From Kordiimonadaceae bacterium (lineage in GTDB: Bacteria; Pseudomonadota; Alphaproteobacteria; Sphingomonadales; Kordiimonadaceae): 64,000 nt of DNA. The first letter of the stretch is position 1. Every line of letters starts with the position of its first letter. Of this stretch, positions 8,651 through 17,704 are shown piece after piece. The notes beneath the pieces are model-generated. The model did no database searches. It worked only from the letters and a program-made list of their open reading frames with translations, and was not told the DNA's origin. A program made the translations under genes and the position numbers. The stretch is from NCBI GenBank assembly GCA_017640725.1, contig JAEPQB010000003.1, positions 480,704-544,703 of the forward strand, written 5' to 3'.

Positions 8651-9777
8651 TGACATCTGTGCTGGCAGACCAAACAGATTTCATAGAATGTATTGTTGTT
8701 GGTGCAGGCGTAATCGGCCTTGCTGTGGCACGAGAGCTATCCGGCTCAGGACACGACGTGCTGCTTGTAGATGCAGAATCTGACATTGGAACTCAAACCT
8801 CATCTCGAAACAGTGAAGTTATCCATGCTGGCATCTATTACCCTGAAGATAGCGAAAAGGCTGCCCTCTGCTTACCCGGAAAACAGCAGCTCTATGACTA
8901 TTGCGAGCAGAGAGGGGTGCCGGTGAAGCAGTGTGGCAAACTGATTGTTGCCACAACAAATGACCAGAAAGCCGAACTGGAGGCAATTTTTCACGCTGGG
9001 CAAGTAAACGGCGTGAGCGATCTAAGTTTGTTGACGCAGTCTCAGACATTGGCCCGTGCATCAGAGCTCAGCACCGTTGGGTCCATATGGTCCCCCTCTT
9101 CTGGCATCGTCGATAGCCACCAATTGATGTTGGCCCTGCTTGGGGATTTTGAGAACACTGGTGGCACGGTGTCATTGAACACCCGCGTTCACAAAATGGC
9201 TGTCGCCCGCGATGAAATGACTGTCTTGCTCGAGAGCGACGGCTTGATGGAGCTGAAAACGAGCATGCTGGTAAACTGTGCAGGCTTAGGGGCTATTCCA
9301 ATCGCCAAAAAGATGGATGGTCTGGACCAGGCATTTGTGCCAGGAATTGAATATGCAAAAGGCAGTTACTTTGCCTATTCCGGCCGGCATGCGTTTAATT
9401 GCCTTGTTTATCCCGTTCCCACGCCGGGCGGCCTTGGCACGCACCTCACGCTGGATATGTCTGGTCAAGCGCGGTTCGGCCCAGACGTTGAATGGGTTCA
9501 TGACGAAAACTATGATGTGCCGGTTTCAAAACTGGATGGATTCTATCACGCCGTTCGAGACTATTGGCCTGCGATTGACAAAGCTAAACTAACACCGGCC
9601 TACGCCGGGATAAGGGCTAAATGCAAACCCTCTGGCAAGGATTATACTGACTTCATTTTTTCAGGGCCCAATGAGCACGGTGTCCCCGGTCTGGTCAATT
9701 TGTTCGGGATGGAGTCCCCTGGCCTAACCTCATGCCTTGCCATTGCCGAAAAAGTGAAGGCGCTGTTGAACGGCTAG
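8650..9777 (+). CDS. lhgO: FAD-dependent oxidoreductase, L-2-hydroxyglutarate oxidase family
   Basis: The 375-residue enzyme has an N-terminal FAD-binding fold (VVGAGVIGLAVARELSGSG) and the family marks SSRNSEVIHAGIYYP and YAGIRAK. The family oxidises L-2-hydroxyglutarate, or related 2-hydroxy acids, to 2-oxo acids, passing electrons to the quinone pool. Substrate specificity is inferred from family only. The ATG at 8650 shares one base with the TIR-TPR stop, so the genes are probably cotranscribed; a GTG at 8647 is also possible. Its stop lies in a CTAG shared with the convergent amidohydrolase stop. Confidence 0.8.
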   Translation: MTSVLADQTDFIECIVVGAGVIGLAVARELSGSGHDVLLVDAESDIGTQTSSRNSEVIHAGIYYPEDSEKAALCLPGKQQLYDYCEQRGVPVKQCGKLIVATTNDQKAELEAIFHAGQVNGVSDLSLLTQSQTLARASELSTVGSIWSPSSGIVDSHQLMLALLGDFENTGGTVSLNTRVHKMAVARDEMTVLLESDGLMELKTSMLVNCAGLGAIPIAKKMDGLDQAFVPGIEYAKGSYFAYSGRHAFNCLVYPVPTPGGLGTHLTLDMSGQARFGPDVEWVHDENYDVPVSKLDGFYHAVRDYWPAIDKAKLTPAYAGIRAKCKPSGKDYTDFIFSGPNEHGVPGLVNLFGMESPGLTSCLAIAEKVKALLNG

Positions 9778-11030
9778 TTCTTGATGATGGTTTCGCCCTG
9801 AAGGACAAACTTTACCTTCTTCAATGCGCCAATGTTTTGTAGGGGGTTGCCCTCAACGGCAATCATTTCAGCCAAATAGCCCTCTTTCACGCGGCCGATT
9901 CTGTCGCTCATATGCAGTAAGTCAGCATTGATGGACGTTGCGCTCTTCAACACATCAATGGGGCTCATGCCATACTCTACCATCAGCTCTAGTTCCCAGG
10001 CGTTGTCGCCATGGTCAAATACGCCAACATCAGACCCCGCACAGATGGTGACGCCCACTTCTTGGGCCGCCTGGAACGCGGCTTTCTGGTCAGATACGCG
10101 TTTTGGGTCCGGGTCTGTTCCTTTGGTCCAGCCCTGGTACATGGATATCGCCTCCCCTGCAGCCAGTGTTGGGCACCACGCAACCCCTTTCTCTTTCATC
10201 AGCTCAAAAGTTTCAGTGTCGCCTGTACTGCCATGTTCAATGGTTTCCACGCCGCCCAATACTGCCCGTTTCATCGACTCTGGGGTGGTAGCGTGAGCTA
10301 CTGTATAGCGACCTGAAGCGCGCGCTGTTTCCGTAATAGTTTGAATTTCGGCTACCGAAAAGGTTGGCATGGCCTCACCGTTTGGTCCCCACCGATAGTC
10401 TGCGTACACTTTAATGAAATCTGCACCATGCCCGATCTGGTCACGGGTTACGCGGACTAAATCCCCCGCGTCTGCTGGTTCAGCACCCAATGGCACATCA
10501 ACATGCTCGGCAAACCCCTTTGGCCCATAGGAGCCAGTAGCGACAATGGCTCGTCCTGCTACAATCAAGCGTGGGCCCTGAATGACACCTTTTTCCAATG
10601 CTTGCCGTACACCAACATCAACATAACCGGCACCTTCACTGCCAAGATCGCGCAAAGTGGTGTATCCAGCATGCAATGAAGCTTTGAGGTGGTTGCCTGC
10701 CCGCAGTGCTCTCTCGGCCCAGCTTTCTTTCAGAACTTGATCGTTCCAGCTTGTTTCATCGTAAGGATGCAGCAACACATGGCTGTGCAAATCAATCAGA
10801 CCGGGCAGCAGTGTCATGCCCGACAGGTCGATCACTTGGCTGCTTGACGGATATGTGTCGCGTTTATCTTCAATGCGCAGAATACGACCATTGTTCACAA
10901 CAACAGCTTTGCCTTCAACGAGAGTATCGCTGGTGCCATCGAAAATCGCTTCTGGCAGCAAAATGGTCTCGTTGGCTTGTGCCGCCAAGCTGGACCAAAA
11001 GATGAAAATGCCGATTGCAAATTTGCGCAT
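9774..11030 (-). CDS. Exported metal-dependent amidohydrolase
   Basis: The 418-residue protein has a signal peptide (cleavage near AAQA/NE) and an amidohydrolase barrel. Metal ligands appear in order: His82 and His84 (LIDLHSHV), the bridging Lys in DFIKVYADY, His in VAHATTP, His in IEHGS, and Asp in AGSDVG. The closest relatives I can recall are imidazolonepropionase-like and Xaa-Pro dipeptidase members of this superfamily. The periplasmic location suggests action on imported peptides or cyclic amides. A strong GGGGAGG site precedes ATG 11030. It lies 68 bases downstream of the membrane regulator gene on the same strand, so both may be on one transcript. Confidence 0.82.
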   Translation of the reverse strand: MRKFAIGIFIFWSSLAAQANETILLPEAIFDGTSDTLVEGKAVVVNNGRILRIEDKRDTYPSSSQVIDLSGMTLLPGLIDLHSHVLLHPYDETSWNDQVLKESWAERALRAGNHLKASLHAGYTTLRDLGSEGAGYVDVGVRQALEKGVIQGPRLIVAGRAIVATGSYGPKGFAEHVDVPLGAEPADAGDLVRVTRDQIGHGADFIKVYADYRWGPNGEAMPTFSVAEIQTITETARASGRYTVAHATTPESMKRAVLGGVETIEHGSTGDTETFELMKEKGVAWCPTLAAGEAISMYQGWTKGTDPDPKRVSDQKAAFQAAQEVGVTICAGSDVGVFDHGDNAWELELMVEYGMSPIDVLKSATSINADLLHMSDRIGRVKEGYLAEMIAVEGNPLQNIGALKKVKFVLQGETIIKN

Positions 11031-11098
11031 ATGATGCCTCCCCTTTGGCCTAAACTTTATAGGGGCTGAATCAATACGGCAATGCGGACGATGCGAAA

Positions 11099-12469
11099 CT
11101 AATTGTTGTTTGTTTCGCTGGTAAGTGCGGCCATGCGAACTTCATATGCCTTTGCATATGGGGCCAGCCGAAATGCCAAACGATAGGATGCAATCGCCTC
11201 ATTCAGCTTGCCTTTAAAGGCGAGAGCTTCTGCTTTGATGGAATGCGCAAAATGATCCCCGGGAGCGATTGCAAGTGCTCTCTCAGCAAGCTCTAACGCG
11301 CGGTCAGCATCCTTGTCGCCAAACAATGACTTTGTAGCCTGATCAACAAGCGTGTTGGATTCATTGCTGCTGTCGGCGCCATTGTCCTCTGTTGGCAAGG
11401 CGGCCTTTTCCATCAAGTCACTCACTTCGGGCACTGATTGCCAACGTGCGATAAGGCCTTCTGCCAGCGCACTAATCGCTGGATTGACTGGGGCTGATGT
11501 CATCAGGCTGCTGAGTTCATTGGCGGCAATTTTGGCGGCACCTGGGTTTGAAAGTTCATAGAAGTACCGCGCGCGCCAATAAGCGTTACTTTCTGCCGGT
11601 GCCTCGGCGAGTTGCGGTACTGTGTCAACGGGCAACTCAGCAAGCATAAGGTTAAACAGTGGAAACAGTCGCTGGCTGCCGCGGTCAACCGGGTGCAAGC
11701 CAGACCAAATGATTTCGTCTGTTTTAGGGTCCGACAGTACAAATGTGACCAGATGGCTGTCTCCCTCTTTCAAAAGTGTGCCTTTGAGTGAATAGACTGG
11801 TGTGGCTTCACCGTATCGCGTGTATATGCCGCCGGTGGGATCGGGTGCGTCCAGGTTCCACCAATGCCGAATGACCAGAAGGTCTGGCGTTTGTGCCAAA
11901 TAATATGCGGCGAGCTCACTAACAGAGATTGCGAGTCCGGTGTCTGCCTGGTCGCCGTCAGCCACTCTTACATCGTTGATTGTAACAATGACATGAGGCT
12001 TATCGGTGTTCAAAAACTGGATTTGTTCTTGGGCTGGCTCATCCGGTATCAGAAAAACTGCACCACCAATGGCGAGCAATACTGCAGCGAAAGCCCACTT
12101 CCACCCAAGCGCTGCATTCGAGCGCTCCGCATTGGCCTTCACTGTGGCGTGCGGCAACAGACGATAGCCTTGCCTTGGAATGGTTTCCAGCATGGTAGGC
12201 TTGTTGATGTCATCCCCCAGCGCTTTTCTAAGCTTGGAGATCGCTACAGGAATTGTTTGCTCGCTCAACTCACGGCCAGCCCAAACCTGCGCGATGAGTT
12301 CGTCTTTTGTGACAATGCTGCCGCGACGCGCAATCAAAGCGTCGAGCAGTTTTGAAATCTTATCCTCGAGCCGAACCAGGTGGCCGTCTTTGTGCATGAT
12401 CTCGCCTGAAGCCGGGTCGAATGTCCACGGCCCAATCCGAGCTCTTGTATCGTTATTATTTGTATTCAC
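11099..12469 (-). CDS. CadC-like membrane-anchored winged-helix regulator with TPR-like C-terminus
   Basis: Residues 10-106 form an OmpR-type winged-helix DNA-binding domain (VTKDELIAQVW, IPVAISKLRKALGD, ETIPRQGYRL). A membrane helix follows at about 123-141, and the large C-terminal part has TPR-like helices (ADRALELAERALAIAPGDHF). There is no receiver domain, so signals would be read directly by the outer part, as in CadC and ToxR. Start is GTG 12469 behind GGGGA. It is divergent from a secreted LamG-like gene; the shared 172-base gap holds spaced TTAAGG repeats that could be its binding site. Confidence 0.85.
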   Translation of the reverse strand: MNTNNNDTRARIGPWTFDPASGEIMHKDGHLVRLEDKISKLLDALIARRGSIVTKDELIAQVWAGRELSEQTIPVAISKLRKALGDDINKPTMLETIPRQGYRLLPHATVKANAERSNAALGWKWAFAAVLLAIGGAVFLIPDEPAQEQIQFLNTDKPHVIVTINDVRVADGDQADTGLAISVSELAAYYLAQTPDLLVIRHWWNLDAPDPTGGIYTRYGEATPVYSLKGTLLKEGDSHLVTFVLSDPKTDEIIWSGLHPVDRGSQRLFPLFNLMLAELPVDTVPQLAEAPAESNAYWRARYFYELSNPGAAKIAANELSSLMTSAPVNPAISALAEGLIARWQSVPEVSDLMEKAALPTEDNGADSSNESNTLVDQATKSLFGDKDADRALELAERALAIAPGDHFAHSIKAEALAFKGKLNEAIASYRLAFRLAPYAKAYEVRMAALTSETNNN

Positions 12470-12565
12470 CTGCAGTCCCCACTGTGATGGTGCAGGTTCA
12501 GTTTACTACCTTCCTTCCGTGTTTGACCAGTGAGCACCCGCTCGAAAATCCATGATCTCGTAGAT

Positions 12566-12590
12566 TTAAGGTTTCTTAAGGACCCTTAAA
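12566..12590. promoter_or_regulatory. TTAAGG direct repeats with inverted copy, candidate operator
   Basis: TTAAGG occurs at 12566-12571 and again at 12576-12581, exactly one helical turn (10 bp) apart. The inverse CCTTAA follows at 12584-12589. Direct repeats about one turn apart are typical sites for OmpR-type winged helices. The cluster lies between the divergent winged-helix regulator and the secreted protein gene, so it may control one or both. Confidence 0.45.
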
Positions 12591-12641
12591 TGGCTGTCGT
12601 TCCTATGGTTTTGGCAACTCAAACTTCAGCAGGAAAAAGAA

Positions 12642-13742
12642 ATGAGAACGATATTCATTGCAATAGTTGGCCTAATCACTTGGATTTGGCATGGGGCCGC
12701 CCTATGGGCCCAGGACATTAATCCAGACCGGTGGACACTGTCTGAGCAAGGTGCTGCTATTGTCGATTTTGAGGGACGACAGAGCATTCAACTGTCAGGT
12801 GGCATGGCGGAATTAACCGGCGCAGACTTTCAAGATGGGGTTATCAGCTTTGATATCGCCATGGAGGAAAAGCGTGGGTTCGCCGGTGTCTACTTTCGGT
12901 GGAACGATAATAACGCTGAGTATTTCTACCTTCGGCCACATATGTCGGGTAAGGCAGATGCCAATCAATATACGCCTAGGTTCAATGGGTTAACTGGATG
13001 GCAGCTTTATCACAGCCCGCGCTTCAGTGCGGCGACAAGCTATAAGTTTGATCAATGGATGCATGTTCGTTTGGTTGTGAAAGACAGCAAGATGGACGTC
13101 TATATCGACAGCGACGAGCCCGTACTTCACGTGGATGATTTGTTTGGTCCAAAAGAAGCTGGCAGCATCCGTTTTGTTGGCGCGGCTCAGAATTTCCACC
13201 TTTCAAATGTGCAAGTGACTGCAGACAGTTCTGTGGAAACGGTTGGTGCTGCTGCGGCACGTGCTGAGTTGCCAGATAATCTGATCCGTTCGTTCAGTGT
13301 GGGAAGCACGGCTGTTGCGGCAGCTGACGTTGAGGCCAAGTCGCGCCTGCCACAACAGCTGCTGGAAGGCCAGGTCTGGCAGAATTTGGAAATTGACGAG
13401 TCTGGTGCCGCGAATTTAGCCAGAATTTCTGGACGGACGCGGGAGGTGAACACCTTGTTTGTGCGCAAAGTCCTGACAGCGGACACCGCAAAAACAGTGC
13501 AATTTCAATATGGTTTCAGTGACAGGGTAACCGTATTTTTAAACGGCCGAGCTATTGCCTACGGCGACGACACTTACCAAACCCGAGATTACCGCCACCT
13601 GGGAACAGTTGGATTGTACGACAGTGTATTTCTACCGCTCAAAGCCGGTGAAAATGAACTCATTTTCGCCGTAACAGAAGCTTTTGGTGGCTGGGCGATC
13701 AAAGCGGCATTTGACCCCGTGGATGGGGTCGTGTTGAATTAA
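12642..13742 (+). CDS. Secreted LamG/concanavalin-like protein
   Basis: The 366-residue protein has a signal peptide (cleavage near LWAQ/DIN). Residues 30-190 look like a jelly-roll domain of the DUF1080/LamG type: DGVISFDIAMEEKRGFAGVYFRW and WMHVRLVVKDSKMDVYID. A second beta-rich domain at about 230-360 (FLNGRAIAYGDDTYQTRDY, PLKAGENELIFAV) resembles carbohydrate-binding jelly rolls. No catalytic residues are evident, so it may bind sugars or surfaces rather than cleave them. RBS AGGAAAAAGAA precedes the ATG. The shared divergent promoter region suggests control by the CadC-like regulator. Confidence 0.65.
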   Translation: MRTIFIAIVGLITWIWHGAALWAQDINPDRWTLSEQGAAIVDFEGRQSIQLSGGMAELTGADFQDGVISFDIAMEEKRGFAGVYFRWNDNNAEYFYLRPHMSGKADANQYTPRFNGLTGWQLYHSPRFSAATSYKFDQWMHVRLVVKDSKMDVYIDSDEPVLHVDDLFGPKEAGSIRFVGAAQNFHLSNVQVTADSSVETVGAAAARAELPDNLIRSFSVGSTAVAAADVEAKSRLPQQLLEGQVWQNLEIDESGAANLARISGRTREVNTLFVRKVLTADTAKTVQFQYGFSDRVTVFLNGRAIAYGDDTYQTRDYRHLGTVGLYDSVFLPLKAGENELIFAVTEAFGGWAIKAAFDPVDGVVLN

Positions 13743-13760
13743 GCCAACAGAAATATAAGT

Positions 13761-13787
13761 GCCCAGCTCGCCAATGACGGGCTGGGC
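13761..13787. terminator. Hairpin between convergent genes, possible bidirectional terminator
   Basis: GCCCAGC and GCTGGGC form a 7-bp GC-rich stem with a 13-base loop. It lies 18 bases after the LamG-like stop and 12 bases beyond the convergent dehydrogenase stop. The T-run on either side is weak (CTTATTT on plus), so termination is plausible but not certain. Confidence 0.5.
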
Positions 13788-13798
13788 CTGCGTCTTAT

Positions 13799-14974
13799 TT
13801 ATCCTGTAATATCAAAAGTTAAGCCTGCACTTTTAACAAGGCGCTTGATCAGGTGATTGCCCATCGCTGGCGCGGATGTCCAAATGCCGCCATCGGTATT
13901 CACGGGGTCTTGTACAAGACAAATCGCGGACTCAGCGATCATTTTTGAGGTAGAGCCATAACCCGGATCTTTATCACCGGTAACGACAGCTTCAATGCGT
14001 TGCTCGCCGTCTGTGCCAACAAATAGCACGTCGTAGAAACCTGCTTCGCGCTCTTCTTTGCTTGGGCCCTCTCCGGGCTTCGGTCCGCCGTCTTTGCCCA
14101 TGCTATCGTTGTTTGCAATGCTGTTGGCGATGGCTTCGCCTTTTTCACCGGGTCCGGTCACCATCATTTCATCATACACAAAGTCTTGGCCGTACGGGTA
14201 CTTAGATAGGAAATTGGTGCGGTGCACATTGCGTGTGTTAATGGGGGCCATGATGAACGGCGCACACCAGCTTTCGATCGCCTCATCGTAAAGCGGTTTT
14301 GTGCCGCGCGGTTGCTCAGGGCCTTCGTGACCCGGCGCCAGCGAGAAGGGGTCCCTCAGAAGCTGTAGAATGCTTGGGTCCTGCGCTGCCGCGGCCATGG
14401 TTGCTTTCAAGCTGGCCGCCGTACCACCTGAGAAAGTGCCTTGCATCTTGCGGACACGGCCACGAACCCTGCTCATGGGCTTGCCAAATTTTTCAATCGC
14501 AGCGGACTGCAAAAAGTGCACACCCAAATCAAATGGAATACTGTCAAAACCGCAGGAAAAGACAATGCGAGCCCCTGAAGCTTTTGCAGTTTCTTCATGT
14601 GCATCAATCATTTGGCGCATCCAGGCTGGCTCGCCGCATAAGTCCACATAGTCTGTGCCAGCTTTTGCACAGGCCGCTACCAGGTCGGACCCGTAAAGCT
14701 GGTATGGGCCAACAGTTGTCAGAACAACTTTTGTGTCATTGACCATCGCATCTACAGACGCAGGATCTGAGGCGTCTGCCACAACAAGTGGCGTTTCAGC
14801 CGGGGCGCCAATTTCGTCTCGAACAGCGGCCAGCTTGTCCGCACTCCTGCCCGCCATAGCCCAGCGCAAATCACCATCAATGCCATATTCTTTGGCGAGG
14901 TATTCTGCTACCAGCCGACCGGTAAATCCGCTCGCGCCGTAAACAACGATGTCATAAGTTTTGTCGGTTGCCAC
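13799..14974 (-). CDS. Saccharopine dehydrogenase-like NAD(P) oxidoreductase
   Basis: The 391-residue protein starts with a Rossmann fold (VVYGASGFTGRLVAEYLA) and carries VVLTTVGPYQLYG and YVDLCGEPAWM. These mark the saccharopine-dehydrogenase-like family that includes trans-acting enoyl reductases of lipid synthesis. In bacteria outside mycobacteria its exact substrate is usually unknown, so I leave the reaction open. Start is GTG 14974 behind GGAGGG. It stands alone between a convergent secreted protein and a codirectional porin. Confidence 0.78.
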   Translation of the reverse strand: MATDKTYDIVVYGASGFTGRLVAEYLAKEYGIDGDLRWAMAGRSADKLAAVRDEIGAPAETPLVVADASDPASVDAMVNDTKVVLTTVGPYQLYGSDLVAACAKAGTDYVDLCGEPAWMRQMIDAHEETAKASGARIVFSCGFDSIPFDLGVHFLQSAAIEKFGKPMSRVRGRVRKMQGTFSGGTAASLKATMAAAAQDPSILQLLRDPFSLAPGHEGPEQPRGTKPLYDEAIESWCAPFIMAPINTRNVHRTNFLSKYPYGQDFVYDEMMVTGPGEKGEAIANSIANNDSMGKDGGPKPGEGPSKEEREAGFYDVLFVGTDGEQRIEAVVTGDKDPGYGSTSKMIAESAICLVQDPVNTDGGIWTSAPAMGNHLIKRLVKSAGLTFDITG

Positions 14975-15096
14975 TGCTCTGCTCCCTCCAGTGAATGTTT
15001 ATCGTGATTATAGGTCTTCTTCATTCGCTGACGATAAAAAAGGCGAACCAGCCGACAAAACTAACGAGATCCAGGCAAAAATTTACAAATTCTGCG

Positions 15097-15122
15097 CAAA
15101 AAAAGAGGGCAAGCACCCTCTT
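15097..15122 (-). terminator. Rho-independent terminator after the MipA-like gene
   Basis: On the minus strand AAGAGGG and CCCTCTT form a 7-bp stem around a six-base loop, followed by TTTT. It begins 13 bases beyond the MipA-like stop codon and separates that gene from the dehydrogenase downstream. Confidence 0.85.
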
Positions 15123-15134
15123 CTCTTCGATTTC

Positions 15135-15938
15135 TCAGAAATTGTAGCCAATCGCTAAAAATGTTGAGAAAACTGTTCGACGGTCCACGATCGGGCTGTC
15201 GACAATTTCGTCATTGTGCCAGGTCAGTCCGCTTGACCCCACTAAGGTGAATTTTTCGCTCAGACGATAAATGCCGGTGAGAGACCCAGTTAACTTGAAA
15301 CTGTCATCAGCTTCGAAAAGCGCGCGGGTCGGCAGAACGTCGCGGGCTGACACACCATACAGATAATCGGTCACCCGGTCATCTTGCCACTGGAACGTAA
15401 CAGAGGGCGATAGCTGCAGTTTCCGGTTCACAAATATCGGCCGGCTAATGCTACCCATGGCGCGCCATCCTTCGCTGGCCAATCCCAGTTCGCGCTGCAC
15501 CGTGCCGGTGAACACAAAGCGCTCAAGTGGCACATCAACAGAGAGGCCAGCATAGAGCGGAATGTCGAGGCTCTGCATGTCATCAAGGCTGTCGACCTGG
15601 TTGCGGTTGGTTTCCTGGAAAGCGACTTCTGTAACGGCAGAGATGCGAAACCCATTGTTTTTGTATATCTCAAACCCAACGCCCGCCTGGTTCGAATAGA
15701 AGCGACCTTGCCGGAAGGCCACAAAGGGAAAAGGGTTGATCACGATGTCACTGTCAACAAACTCAGTCCAACCCGCGCCTGCCGCAATGCCGACTGAGAA
15801 GAAGTCGGGCTGTGCCATCGGTCTGCCCTGACCCTGTCGGCCTTGAGGTGGCCCGCCAGCGGTTTGGTTGTTTTGTTGTGCAGATGCTGTTGAGGTCAAA
15901 AGCAGGCTTATCATGCCTGCCAACAATGTAAATCTCAT
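15135..15938 (-). CDS. MipA/OmpV-family outer-membrane protein
   Basis: The 267-residue product has a signal peptide (TASAQQ), a short Gly/Pro/Gln linker and then beta-barrel sequence ending in aromatic GYNF. GVGFEIYKNNGFRISA, PLYAGLSVDVPLERF and the closing strand pattern match the MipA/OmpV family, outer-membrane barrels linked to murein-enzyme scaffolding or solute entry. The specific role is unknown. AGGATAAA precedes ATG 15938, and a terminator follows, so it is probably transcribed alone. Confidence 0.75.
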   Translation of the reverse strand: MRFTLLAGMISLLLTSTASAQQNNQTAGGPPQGRQGQGRPMAQPDFFSVGIAAGAGWTEFVDSDIVINPFPFVAFRQGRFYSNQAGVGFEIYKNNGFRISAVTEVAFQETNRNQVDSLDDMQSLDIPLYAGLSVDVPLERFVFTGTVQRELGLASEGWRAMGSISRPIFVNRKLQLSPSVTFQWQDDRVTDYLYGVSARDVLPTRALFEADDSFKLTGSLTGIYRLSEKFTLVGSSGLTWHNDEIVDSPIVDRRTVFSTFLAIGYNF

Positions 15939-16031
15939 TAACTTTATCCTAAATTGCTGTCGTTTTTCATGATACGCAGCGCATTTCAGGCTGGATCAAC
16001 TTCACAAAGAAAAAGCTTAAGCTAATGAAAT

Positions 16032-16904
16032 TTAAGCGGAATCCCGCTCTTCCAGGATTTTGGTAACTTGCATATAGTCCCGCGGCGAGTCCACATCGAT
16101 GGCTGCTTCTGCATAAGGCAGGCGGATTGCAACGGTTTCCACATCCAGCACTTTTGAGGCACGCTTGAAGGCACCTTTCACAGAAAGCTGACGCAACATC
16201 AATCCAACCATATTGAAAAACCCAAACGCTTTAAAAAGCTTCCATGGCCGTTTGCGCTCGTTTTCAACATTCTTCCAGAATTCCAGCACTTTCCTGCTGT
16301 CGGGTCCCATGAAGGCAAACAAATTAGCGCCCGAAAGATTTGTGTCGCGAAACGGCAAGTATGTTCGCTTAGATTCTGGATGCATTTCCTTGATGAATTT
16401 TTCTTCAACGAAACCGGCACCCAAACCCTCTAGCTCTGCGGCCTGATCACAAAAATAGTCAACAACTTCTGGCAGCAACAGCGCATGGTCTGCAGTCGTT
16501 ACCAAATAGGGATAATTTCGCCCTGTTTCATCCATGGCCTTCATGATGCTCTCGCAAATTGACTTTGCGGTTGCTACCACTTTTACATCGGCGGCATCCA
16601 TTTCCTGTTTGAGTTTGCCGCAAGAGCCGAACAGCTCGTCTTCACCGTCAAAAACAATATGAATGTCCCCTACCGACTTTGCAGCCCGCAACGCGTCAAG
16701 AGCGTAGGCAATCATTGGGCGACCAACCAATGGCACCAATGCCTTGTATTCCAGGCCAAAAATGGATGCTACCGGGTCATTGCCACTGCGTTTTCCTGCC
16801 AGCAGAATAGCCGTAAACTTGGGCTGACCGGATTGATCATCAGAACCGGGCCGGGCTTCGGTCACAGTTGCATTTGTTTGCTTGTCTGATTGATCCATTG
16901 TCAT
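16032..16904 (-). CDS. MobA-like nucleotidyltransferase
   Basis: The 290-residue protein has the NTP-transferase signature near its start (AILLAGKRSGND) with a basic residue later (YKALVPLVGRPM), as in sugar-nucleotide and molybdenum-cofactor nucleotidyltransferases. VTTADHALLLPEVVDYF carries the Asp expected to bind metal. It most resembles uncharacterised MobA-like transferases acting on phospholipid head groups or sugars. About 28 N-terminal residues are polar and disordered. A PAP2 phosphatase lies 115 bases downstream and a GDPD next, hinting at lipid or phosphodiester metabolism, but this is context only. Confidence 0.7.
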   Translation of the reverse strand: MTMDQSDKQTNATVTEARPGSDDQSGQPKFTAILLAGKRSGNDPVASIFGLEYKALVPLVGRPMIAYALDALRAAKSVGDIHIVFDGEDELFGSCGKLKQEMDAADVKVVATAKSICESIMKAMDETGRNYPYLVTTADHALLLPEVVDYFCDQAAELEGLGAGFVEEKFIKEMHPESKRTYLPFRDTNLSGANLFAFMGPDSRKVLEFWKNVENERKRPWKLFKAFGFFNMVGLMLRQLSVKGAFKRASKVLDVETVAIRLPYAEAAIDVDSPRDYMQVTKILEERDSA

Positions 16905-17018
16905 TGTTGGCCCCTGGGTACACAGAACTTGATGCTGCTACCCTTGTGTCCCTGCGGTAGCAAGCAAGCCTAGATAGCTGGTCTTGGTGAAAAAGGCAAT
17001 GAAAGGCCACGGGGGCGG

Positions 17019-17660
17019 TTAATCGACGGAGATTTCCCGTTTGGCACAACTGCGCTCATAGCCGTTTTTGCACAGCAAAAGCCAGAAGCCTGCGATCAGC
17101 CATGCACCAATCACATCAGTTGGCCAATGAACGCCTAAATAAACCCGGCTTAGGCCGTTCGCGATGATAATGGCTGCGGCAGCACAATAAATGACCATAT
17201 TAGCCCTCTGCGAAGCCGTTCGCGTCACTATGAAGGCCAACAAGGCATACACCACCGCTGACCGGAGTGTGTGGCCGCTAGGGAAACTTGCGCTGGTGGC
17301 AGAGGCAAACTGTTCCACGACTTCAGGTCGATCTCGACCAAAGGCCCATTTTGAAACCGCCGTGATGAGGAAAGAACCAGCTGCAGCCATCAAAAACCAA
17401 CGGGCGGCCAATCGTTCTTTTTTCCAGATCAATACGCCAACAGTGAACAGAGCAACAATCGCCAGCGTGATGCTATCGCCCAAATGGGTAAGATTACTGA
17501 TAAGTGTGGTCAGGATATCTTCGGCCTGGTTTTCACCGCGCACCAGCAGAACGCCAAATTCGTCCAATGACACAGTATGGCCCTGCGTTACCAACAGGGC
17601 CAAAACGGCAAACAGGCCTGCGAACAGACACAAAACTCTATGATCACGCATCACACCCAT
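17019..17660 (-). CDS. PAP2-family membrane phosphatase
   Basis: The 213-residue protein has five or six membrane helices and the three PAP2 phosphatase motifs: KWAFGRDRP, SFPSGHT and SRVYLGVHWPTDV, whose His and Arg residues make and resolve the phospho-histidine. The family removes phosphate from lipid carriers such as phosphatidate, PGP or undecaprenyl diphosphate on the outer membrane face. The open frame extends upstream, but ATG 17660 has AGGGGAG ahead and begins right before the first helix. It lies just after the GDPD gene on the same strand. Confidence 0.85.
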   Translation of the reverse strand: MGVMRDHRVLCLFAGLFAVLALLVTQGHTVSLDEFGVLLVRGENQAEDILTTLISNLTHLGDSITLAIVALFTVGVLIWKKERLAARWFLMAAAGSFLITAVSKWAFGRDRPEVVEQFASATSASFPSGHTLRSAVVYALLAFIVTRTASQRANMVIYCAAAAIIIANGLSRVYLGVHWPTDVIGAWLIAGFWLLLCKNGYERSCAKREISVD

Positions 17661-17704
17661 GCGCAATTCTCCCCTAACTCCAAGGCTAACATAGCTTGTT
17701 TGGC

